Shown here: positions 6,376 through 12,109 of the stretch, piece by piece
How positions within the stretch are numbered: position 1 is the stretch's first letter
Layout of the letters: each line of letters begins with the position of its first letter
Translations under genes and position numbers: made by a program
Source: Campylobacteraceae bacterium
Lineage (GTDB): Bacteria > Campylobacterota > Campylobacteria > Campylobacterales > UBA6016
DNA: 16,325 bases
Reading direction: 5' to 3'
Assembly (NCBI GenBank): GCA_022758985.1
Contig: JAEMQC010000110.1
Span: forward strand, 1-16,325
The notes under the pieces: generated by a model
What the model saw: the letters and a program-made list of their open reading frames with translations, nothing else
Databases searched by the model: none
Told to the model about the DNA's origin: nothing

Positions 6376-7650
6376 GTGGAGATAAAAAGTAAAATTCCGA
6401 TTAAACTTCTGTATGTCGAAGATGAAGACATCATTAGAGAGCAGCTTGAAAGAGTGCTAAAACGTGTTGTTAAAGACGTCGTTACGGCTTCAAACGGGGA
6501 AGAGGGACTTAAGATTTTTAGGGAGTATAGGCCGGATATCATAGTCACTGATATTAGAATGCCGCTGATGACGGGTCTAGAGATGGCTCGCGAGATAAGA
6601 GGAATAGACAAGGCGATTACGATCATTATCACTACCGCCCATAGCGAATCGGAATTTTTGCTGGAAGCGATAGAGATAAATGTCAGCGACTTTTTGATAA
6701 AACCGGTAGATACCGACAATCTAATATCCGTTATAGATAAAAAAGGCCACGAGATAATTCTAGAAAAAGAGCTTGAAAAGCAAAGAAGAAGATTTGAGAC
6801 AATCTTGAACTTTCAAGACAATATGATTATCCTGATGGATGGCGTTAATATTATCGAGGCCAATAAGAGTTTTTTGGACTTTTTTGCTAGAAGCAGTATC
6901 GCTGATTTTATATCGTTTTATGGGACATTGGATTCACAGTTTATAGACGATGAAAAGGCAATACACAGGATAGAAGGCGAGAGTTGGGTAAGAAATATTA
7001 TAGAGGGCAAGTTTGAGCGCAATATAGCAAAAATAGTCAATATTAAGACGGGCGAGCCTAGGACGTTTATGGTCAAGACGACCAAATTTCCGGAAGAGGA
7101 CGAAGAGCTTTACATAGTGTCTTTATCTGATATTACGGATATTGAAGAAGAGGCAAAAATACTAGAAAAGCTAGCCACGACGGATCCTTTGACAAAAATA
7201 TACAACAGGCTAAAACTAAACGAACTTCTCTCTTTCGAGGTCAAAAAATCAGACAGATATAATCTACCACTTTCGCTTGTTATGTTTGACATAGACCACT
7301 TCAAAGATATTAACGACACATACGGACATGATATAGGCGACGAAGTACTCATAAAATTATGTGAAGTTGTTTCTGCGAACGTCAGAGAAACGGATGTATT
7401 TGCAAGATGGGGTGGGGAGGAGTTTATGCTAATGCTTCCAAATACCGATTTGGAGGGCGCCAAATCAACCGCCGAGAACCTCAGAAAAATAATAGAAACC
7501 ACCGATTTCGGTAAAGCCGGAAGGGTAACCGCCAGCTTTGGCGTTTCCGAATATAGGTTCGAATCAAACACTAGGGATATGCTAAAACGGGTAGATGATG
7601 CTCTGTATGAGGCAAAAAAAGGCGGCAGGAACCTTGTAGCGGCTTTATAA
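6376..7650 (+). CDS. Response regulator diguanylate cyclase (REC-PAS-GGDEF)
   Basis: The 424-residue protein should make cyclic-di-GMP from two GTP when phosphorylated. The receiver domain (about 10-125) has the acidic pair Glu15/Asp16, phosphoacceptor Asp59 in VTDIRMP, and Lys109 in LIKPVD. A central region (about 135-257) ending in SLSDITDIEEEA is a PAS-like domain with a linker helix. The GGDEF domain (262-424) has DPLTKIYNR (270-278), FDIDHFKDINDTYGHDIGD (304-322) and the active-site GGEEF (346-350). RETD (337-340), five residues before it, is a product-binding inhibitory RxxD site. It therefore looks active and feedback-controlled. The start is GTG 6376: an in-frame TAG lies just upstream at 6370 and there is no nearby downstream ATG. 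It probably forms a pathway with the kinase before it. Its stop overlaps the convergent radical SAM gene by 6 bases. Confidence 0.95.
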   Translation: MEIKSKIPIKLLYVEDEDIIREQLERVLKRVVKDVVTASNGEEGLKIFREYRPDIIVTDIRMPLMTGLEMAREIRGIDKAITIIITTAHSESEFLLEAIEINVSDFLIKPVDTDNLISVIDKKGHEIILEKELEKQRRRFETILNFQDNMIILMDGVNIIEANKSFLDFFARSSIADFISFYGTLDSQFIDDEKAIHRIEGESWVRNIIEGKFERNIAKIVNIKTGEPRTFMVKTTKFPEEDEELYIVSLSDITDIEEEAKILEKLATTDPLTKIYNRLKLNELLSFEVKKSDRYNLPLSLVMFDIDHFKDINDTYGHDIGDEVLIKLCEVVSANVRETDVFARWGGEEFMLMLPNTDLEGAKSTAENLRKIIETTDFGKAGRVTASFGVSEYRFESNTRDMLKRVDDALYEAKKGGRNLVAAL

Positions 7651-8493
7651 CCTCATCTCTCTAAAGCCGCAGGTACGGCACATTTTTTCAATTAATATGT
7701 TCTGCTCAAATCCCCGTTTCATCTCAATCGCACGTTTTGAATTCAATATTTCCTCAAGCGGCGTTGTTTTAATATCCCCAAGTCTCATTACGCCTTTTGC
7801 GTCTAGACAGCACGGCGCTACTGTGCCGTCAACCAAAAACCCGAGTTGCCCCTTGACGGCGTGACAACTTCCCGTGTTTGCAAGCTCCGCCTTGTCTATA
7901 TCAGGCCAAGAGAACATTGTATCTTTGACAAGCATCGTATACGGCGCCAATCTTCTCTTTTTGGCATCAAAGTCACTCCCTTCGCCAAACTCCCGTATTA
8001 AAATAGTTTCCACATTCCGGTTAAAGTCATTGTAACGTTCGTTTCCGATATTCCAGAGTCTCAGGTTTACAAAACGTTTCGGTTTTTCGATGCTTTTTTT
8101 TGCGAAAGCTGTTATTTTTGATAGATACTCATCCAGCGTTTGCTTGTTGTGCTTACCGTTTGAATAAAAAGAAGAGAGCGAAAAGTTTACCTGCTTTACT
8201 GCTTTATGCATAAGAGTAGACGCTATTTTATTATCCAGATAATATCCACTAGTCGTTATATGTACTCTAAAACCGTATTTGAAAGATATATCCAGATAAT
8301 CGCTTAGATTTTCTACCGTGGCTGGGTCGCCGAGCATGTGGTATGCTATATCTTGTGTCTTATCTTGCAATTCTCGGCTTATCGTTTCGAATAAGCCAAG
8401 CCCCATCTGCATTGGTTTTGCTTTTTTAGGTTCACAGAAATCGCAATTTAGACCGCAAAAGTTGGTTATCTCTATATATGCTTTAGAGAGCAT
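7645..8493 (-). CDS. Radical SAM enzyme with SPASM/twitch-type C-terminal domain
   Basis: This 282-residue protein should cleave S-adenosylmethionine reductively and act on an unknown substrate. Cys13, Cys17 and Cys20 (FCGLNCDFC) form the CxxxCxxC site for the catalytic 4Fe-4S cluster. HMLGDP (52-57) fits the GGEP-like SAM-binding strand, and HITTSG (78-83) another family strand. The C-terminal part has Cys210-x12-G-x4-Cys228-Cys229-Leu-Asp, then LGDI and a final CRTC (272-275), the layout of a SPASM or twitch domain carrying one or more auxiliary clusters. This combination occurs in peptide-modifying maturases and in surface-glycan or cofactor enzymes, so the name is kept general. The ATG at 8493 directly abuts the stop of the deacetylase gene (TAAATG), indicating coupled translation. 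It is the last gene of the mltA operon and meets the GGDEF gene tail to tail. Confidence 0.9.
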   Translation of the reverse strand: MLSKAYIEITNFCGLNCDFCEPKKAKPMQMGLGLFETISRELQDKTQDIAYHMLGDPATVENLSDYLDISFKYGFRVHITTSGYYLDNKIASTLMHKAVKQVNFSLSSFYSNGKHNKQTLDEYLSKITAFAKKSIEKPKRFVNLRLWNIGNERYNDFNRNVETILIREFGEGSDFDAKKRRLAPYTMLVKDTMFSWPDIDKAELANTGSCHAVKGQLGFLVDGTVAPCCLDAKGVMRLGDIKTTPLEEILNSKRAIEMKRGFEQNILIEKMCRTCGFREMRL

Positions 8494-9186
8494 TTAGCTT
8501 AAAAGGGCTTTTTTGCTGTCCAGTCTTGCGAATTTGTATCCGTTTTCAAGTCCGAATTTTATTACAAGCTCTATGGCTTTTGCATCGGGATCCTTGAAGT
8601 GAAAAAGCGGCACGTTTATACTTTTTAGGTTTCTTGAGAAGTATGCAAGCTGGTCTTTTGGGTCTTTATAAGCCCTCATCCCGTATGACGAAGAGGCAAA
8701 TGAGAGATCCATATTCCACCAAGAGGTCTTCCAGCCGTTATCCTCGATCAATTTTTTGGTAGTAGGCTTCGTGCTTTTATTTCCCATATCACCGTACGGG
8801 TATCTAAAAAATTTTATTTTTTCATAGTTCTCTCTACCAAGAGAGCTTATAACGCAGTTTTTGTACTGCTTGAAATCGGCTATTATGGTCTCTTCGTCTA
8901 TTTTTGAAAGCTTATGGTGATTGTATGTATGCGAGCCTAGCATATGACCTTTTTCTATTGCGGACTGCCAAATTTTCGGGTCTTGTTCGATAACTTTGCC
9001 GATAATAAATAGATTGAGAGGTACTTTATAGTGGTTTGCTATCTCTAAAATCTCTTTTTTGTGGTTCCAGCCGTCATCGACCGTTAAGAAAATCTCTACG
9101 TTTTTTTTCTCCATTATGCTCTCATTTGCCATAAGCACGCTTGCGGCGCCACTGAGACATAATTTTGTAAAAAGCCTTCTATCCAT
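8494..9186 (-). CDS. Polysaccharide deacetylase (CE4 family) with Tat-type signal
   Basis: The 230-residue enzyme is a predicted metal-dependent N-deacetylase of carbohydrate esterase family 4, acting outside the cytoplasm on an N-acetylated polysaccharide, most plausibly peptidoglycan. The N-terminus MDRRLFTKL followed by a hydrophobic stretch to LMA (18-20) fits a twin-arginine signal peptide, which would imply export in folded form. Catalytic motifs are TVDDGW (35-40; Asp37 the base, Asp38 a metal ligand), HTYNH (86-90; both His bind metal), RYPYGD (128-133), WNMDLSF (157-163) and LFHFKD (194-199) in place of the usual LxH motif. All main residues are present. The gene follows mltA by 4 bases, with GAGG inside the end of mltA, and is immediately followed by the radical SAM gene. 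The context suggests that it and the transglycosylase act on the same glycan strands. The exact substrate is inferred. Confidence 0.9.
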   Translation of the reverse strand: MDRRLFTKLCLSGAASVLMANESIMEKKNVEIFLTVDDGWNHKKEILEIANHYKVPLNLFIIGKVIEQDPKIWQSAIEKGHMLGSHTYNHHKLSKIDEETIIADFKQYKNCVISSLGRENYEKIKFFRYPYGDMGNKSTKPTTKKLIEDNGWKTSWWNMDLSFASSSYGMRAYKDPKDQLAYFSRNLKSINVPLFHFKDPDAKAIELVIKFGLENGYKFARLDSKKALLS

Positions 9187-9190
9187 AAAT

Positions 9191-10324
9191 CTATTTAACC
9201 TCTTGTGATGAAAAATCTTTTAATGCTTCTTTTTTTGCTACCAGAAGATACACAAAGCCTTTCGACGATACGTTGTATGTGCAGCTTTGAGCGCTTCTGC
9301 CTTCGCCGCAATATATATCGACACGTCCGGCTCCTTTTATCGCTCCGCCGATATCGTGAACAAGCATAAAGCTTTCAAACCCGCTCTTCTTCTCCTCTTT
9401 TGCATTGCCGTCCACAAAACCGGAATAGTCTGAGGTCTCTTTGCTCTTTACATAGATAAGACTTCCTACCGGCGTCACATTCATATCCATAGCGGCGCTA
9501 TAACCGGGCACTAGCTCCGTAGACAATGAACCTAGCGGCTTTGTATCCGTAATATAAAAAACAGCCTTTGTTTTCGGCGCTTGCCTTACTTTGACAAGTA
9601 CAGCTTTTTTCTTGCCGTCTTTTTTGACTATCTTTTTGACTATCTTTGCTTTTTGGCTTGCTAGTTCGTCTATCGCTCTTTTTCTGCCGGCATACTGTAG
9701 GTTTAGCATCTGACCGTCATTTAGCGCCAGTATAGCGGCCCCCTCCATCTCCATCGTTCGGATGTCGTTTCTGGTTTGAACATAAAAATCAGGCTTTGAA
9801 GACTTTAGCCTTGCTTTTGTTAGGTAGAGTGGATATTTGAACGTCTTTGTTTTTACTTGACTCGCTTGAATTTCTGGGGTGTAGTATCCCGTAAACTTCG
9901 ACCCGTTTGACGACGCTCTTGTGCTATAAACATCAAAATACTCTTTTAGTTCGACCAAAAACTCATCGTAAGGCCTATCTTTTGCAACCATTTTTCTGAA
10001 CATAATAAGGGATTGAAGCATCTGTAGAGGCGTATACTGCTCGTTTCCATACGTGAATTGCTCGTCCGTTCCAAGAATGCTTGTGTAAAATTGAATAGAG
10101 CTGTCTATCGCTTTTAGGAAGTTTTCGTCGCGTCTCAAATCGACGCTAAATATTTTCGACAAATCTATTTCATCAGGATTGATTTTTTCTATGTAGGCGG
10201 AGCTATTTTGTGTTTTATCTAAAAAATTCTCTTCGGCAAACAATGGAGCAGACAATAGACAATAAGCGGCTAATGCGCTGCATATAAATCCTCTAGCCTT
10301 TTTTATCGGAGCCAAATTTACCAC
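9191..10324 (-). CDS. mltA: Membrane-bound lytic murein transglycosylase A family protein
   Basis: The 377-residue protein resembles MltA, which cuts peptidoglycan between MurNAc and GlcNAc and leaves 1,6-anhydro-MurNAc ends in the periplasm. A signal peptide is clear: KKAR, then a hydrophobic stretch ending LFA-EEN (cut near 30). It has no lipobox Cys, so it may be soluble in the periplasm, unlike the E. coli lipoprotein. Family motifs are FTGYYTP (144-150), the NLQYAGRKR region (208-216), LVPGYSAAMDMNVTPVGS (271-288) and DIGGAIKGAGRVDIYCG (324-340). Asp336 in RVDIY is the likely counterpart of the catalytic Asp. A Lys-rich stretch (226-253) interrupts the middle and carries a 12-bp tandem repeat. 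The start is uncertain: GTG 10324 overlaps the stop of a short leader ORF, and TTG 10315 follows that stop. An in-frame stop just upstream excludes a longer form. Confidence 0.88.
   Translation of the reverse strand: MVNLAPIKKARGFICSALAAYCLLSAPLFAEENFLDKTQNSSAYIEKINPDEIDLSKIFSVDLRRDENFLKAIDSSIQFYTSILGTDEQFTYGNEQYTPLQMLQSLIMFRKMVAKDRPYDEFLVELKEYFDVYSTRASSNGSKFTGYYTPEIQASQVKTKTFKYPLYLTKARLKSSKPDFYVQTRNDIRTMEMEGAAILALNDGQMLNLQYAGRKRAIDELASQKAKIVKKIVKKDGKKKAVLVKVRQAPKTKAVFYITDTKPLGSLSTELVPGYSAAMDMNVTPVGSLIYVKSKETSDYSGFVDGNAKEEKKSGFESFMLVHDIGGAIKGAGRVDIYCGEGRSAQSCTYNVSSKGFVYLLVAKKEALKDFSSQEVK
9621..9644. repeat. 12-bp tandem duplication inside mltA
   Basis: TTTTTGACTATC (9621-9632) is repeated exactly at 9633-9644. 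On the coding strand it produces IVKK-IVKK in a Lys-rich stretch between conserved MltA segments. As a multiple of three it keeps the frame. It looks like a slippage product in a surface loop and may vary in copy number between strains. Confidence 0.7.
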
Positions 10325-10365
10325 CCGCTACCAGTTTTTGCACTACTTAAAAATCTGTTTTGCAT
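10318..10365 (-). CDS. 15-residue leader ORF overlapping the mltA start
   Basis: ATG at 10363-10365 opens a 15-codon frame, MQNRFLSSAKTGSGW, ending in TAA at 10318-10320. A strong ribosome binding site AGGAG (10374-10378, complement) lies 8 bases before this ATG, the best such site near the mltA start. The stop codon overlaps the region of the GTG start proposed for mltA, so ribosomes finishing the leader could reinitiate on mltA. A promoter with a perfect TATAAT lies directly upstream. An alternative ATG at 10367-10369, four bases from AGGAG, gives only MDAKQIFK before a stop in the mltA frame. It may be a coupling leader peptide, a substrate of the downstream radical SAM enzyme, or the true mltA N-terminus displaced by a frameshift. 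I favour a coupling leader; a peptide product is not shown. Confidence 0.4.
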   Translation of the reverse strand: MQNRFLSSAKTGSGW

Positions 10366-10387
10366 CCATTGTTCTCCTATGCCTACA

Positions 10388-10416
10388 ATTATAGTTGTTT
10401 TATTTTAGCGCTCCAA
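10388..10416 (-). promoter_or_regulatory. Sigma70-type promoter of the mltA operon
   Basis: Read on the complement, TATAAT lies at 10393-10388 and TTGGAG at 10416-10411, with a spacer of exactly 17 bases. A transcript would start about 10381, just ahead of the AGGAG ribosome binding site at 10374-10378. It is among the best promoter matches in the window and points into the leader ORF and mltA. Confidence 0.65.
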
Positions 10417-10621
10417 ATACTAAAAAATAATAAAACTGCTTAACGATCGTTTATAAAAATATTCAGTATGTTGCGATTCAGGTTGCAAAATAAGAATGTA
10501 TGCGCATGATAAAACGAGACTGTTAAAAAATATCTTCAGGGTTAAAGCTATGAAGATTTCGTAAAAAGCCTAGACTTAAGAAATCGAGCTAAAAATCTAT
10601 CCCCTGCCTTTCTTAGCGCTT
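10417..10621. other. Intergenic stretch without a recognised gene
   Basis: Between the mltA promoter and the small membrane protein gene I see no supported gene. The longest + strand frame with an ATG (10468-10509, 13 codons, MLRFRLQNKNVCA) lacks a ribosome binding site. AACGATCGTT at 10442-10451 is a perfect 10-bp palindrome about 26 bases upstream of the mltA -35 box and could bind a regulator. GATTTC (10555-10560) and GAAATC (10580-10585) can pair across a long loop, but no T-tract follows, so I do not call a terminator. Confidence 0.4.
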
Positions 10622-10708
10622 TTATTTTTTTGTTTTTAAAATAAAAAAAGTAGCAGCCGCCACTACCGCAAACAAAGCGAGTTCATATATATTCATGCCT
10701 TCTTGCAT
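10622..10708 (-). CDS. Small single-pass membrane protein, function unknown
   Basis: A 28-codon frame starts at ATG 10706-10708 with MQEGMNIYEL, continues through a hydrophobic, Ala/Val/Phe-rich segment (ALFAVVAAATFFIL) and ends in the basic tail KTKK before TAA at 10622-10624. The ribosome binding site AAAGGAG (10714-10720, complement) is excellent: five bases before this ATG and two before another ATG at 10709-10711, which would give 29 residues. A short polar N-terminus, one transmembrane helix of about 15-17 residues and a positive C-terminal tail predict an N-out, C-in inner membrane microprotein. It resembles in shape the small subunits that attach to larger membrane complexes, but I cannot match it to a family. 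It lies alone between the mltA operon and the divergent efflux operon, with no clear terminator after it. Confidence 0.6.
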   Translation of the reverse strand: MQEGMNIYELALFAVVAAATFFILKTKK

Positions 10709-10758
10709 CATTACTCCTTTTGATTATTGTACCTATTGTTGCCAAAAAGATATATCAA

Positions 10759-10795
10759 ATAATGCACTGTTATGTTATAATTCATTCAGCATTAT
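10759..10795 (+). promoter_or_regulatory. Promoter and flanking dyad for the efflux operon
   Basis: A perfect TATAAT lies at 10776-10781 with TG at 10773-10774 (extended -10), about 39 bases before the first efflux gene; no convincing -35 hexamer is seen. ATAATGC (10759-10765) and GCATTAT (10789-10795) are perfect 7-bp inverted arms 23 bases apart that bracket the -10 box, and TATAAT/ATTATA (10776-10781 and 10791-10796) form a second, overlapping dyad. An operator here would block RNA polymerase, as local repressors do for many RND pumps. No regulator gene is visible nearby in the window. Confidence 0.5.
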
Positions 10796-10819
10796 ATTTA
10801 TAATAAAACGAGGTAGCCC

Positions 10820-12106
10820 TTGAAAAGACTGCTGTTGATAGCTGTTTTGCCGTTTATTCTAGAGGCTAAACAGTACGAATTCGACGAAATACTAAAAAAA
10901 GCGCTAGAAAACAATAAAGAGCTGAAAGCAAAAAAGTTAAATCTAGAAATAGCAAAGGCTAGGTTAAAAGAGATATCTTCAAAGAAGTTTGGCGAGATAA
11001 GCCTAAACGAAAATTTCAGCAGAACTAACCATGCGGCTTACGTCTTTATGAATAAGCTTTCAAGCAGAGAGGTAACACAGGCCGATTTTGCTATTTCGGA
11101 CTTGAACGACCCAAAAACAATAAACAACTTTGAAACGACTGCCGAATACAGAGTGCCGTTGTTTACAGGGTTTATGCTTTATAACGAAGAGAAGGCTGCC
11201 AAAAATATGGAAGCGGCTGCATTGCTTATCTCCAAAAAAGATGAGAAAAAATTGGCTCTTGAGACGCTAAAGGCTTATAATTTTGCCGTTGCGTCAAAAA
11301 GATACGTAGATGCAATGGAAATCTCATATAAAAGCGTAGAGCAGATAGTAAAAAATACGAATGAGATGTACAGAGAAAAACTAGCCTCCAAGACAGATAT
11401 TATGGAGGCGTCTCTTGCCAAAACAACCGCCGAGGCTAGGCTGTTTGAAGCAAAAAAGAATTATGAAACTTCGATACACTATCTCAGATTTTTAACGGAT
11501 GACGAAAGCATAGATGATGTCGGAACTTTTTATGAAGTTGATATAAAAACCGGAAATCCGGAGGATAGGGAGGAGCTAAAGGCTTCCATATTTATGGCAA
11601 GCGCCGCCAAAAATAGAAGCGACGCTACACTCTCCGAATATTTACCAAAAGTGGTAGCTTTTGCGAAATACGGGTATAACGACAATACTTTTACTACTTC
11701 GTCGTCAAAAGATTTTTATATGGTAGGAGTCGGCCTTTCATATAGCCTGACGGATTTTGGAGCAGCAAGCGCTAAAAGAGAGGCTGCTAGGGCGGAATAT
11801 TTGAAAGCCTCTTTTGAGGCGGCTTCGATGAAAAACTACGCCAAATTCGACTCAAAACAAAAAGAGCTGGATATGAAACAAAAAGAGCATCTGCTTGCAC
11901 AAAACAGTTTGGCAAAGCAGCTGGCGACACAGATATTTGAAAATTATAAACTAAAGTATCAAAACGGGCTTACAAATATAAGCGAACTTCTAAAAAAAGA
12001 GGCGGAAGCTTCAATATCGGCGGCGAAAGAGATAGAGGCTAAAGCCATGTATCTAAACTCGAAGGCCGAATATAAATATACAATTGGACTAGGAGTAAAG
12101 GATTAA
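10820..12106 (+). CDS. TolC-family outer membrane efflux channel
   Basis: The 428-residue protein is an outer membrane factor that forms a trimeric beta-barrel and alpha-helical tunnel, the exit duct of the pump encoded by the next two genes. It has a short signal peptide (MKRLLLIAVLPFILEA, cut near 16). The mature part is rich in long charged helices with heptad-like Lys/Glu/Ala/Leu pattern. Two halves are visible: each has a barrel strand ending in a proline- or aspartate-turn, YRVPLFTGFMLYNEEKAA in the first and LSYSLTDFGAASAKREAA in the second, as in the duplicated TolC fold. The C-terminal YKLKYQNGLTNISELLKKEAEA is a typical OMF signature. The start is TTG 10820 with GAGG six bases upstream. 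The ATG of the adaptor gene follows after only 3 bases, confirming an operon. Confidence 0.92.
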   Translation: MKRLLLIAVLPFILEAKQYEFDEILKKALENNKELKAKKLNLEIAKARLKEISSKKFGEISLNENFSRTNHAAYVFMNKLSSREVTQADFAISDLNDPKTINNFETTAEYRVPLFTGFMLYNEEKAAKNMEAAALLISKKDEKKLALETLKAYNFAVASKRYVDAMEISYKSVEQIVKNTNEMYREKLASKTDIMEASLAKTTAEARLFEAKKNYETSIHYLRFLTDDESIDDVGTFYEVDIKTGNPEDREELKASIFMASAAKNRSDATLSEYLPKVVAFAKYGYNDNTFTTSSSKDFYMVGVGLSYSLTDFGAASAKREAARAEYLKASFEAASMKNYAKFDSKQKELDMKQKEHLLAQNSLAKQLATQIFENYKLKYQNGLTNISELLKKEAEASISAAKEIEAKAMYLNSKAEYKYTIGLGVKD

Positions 12107-12109
12107 GAG

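Noticed and set aside
10346..10369. Eight-codon frame MDAKQIFK upstream of mltA as a gene
   Set aside because: It is only four bases from the ribosome binding site and very short; the overlapping 15-codon frame has better spacing and ends at the mltA start. It is kept only as an alternative in that entry.
10468..10509. 13-codon + strand frame MLRFRLQNKNVCA
   Set aside because: There is no ribosome binding site and no recognisable property.
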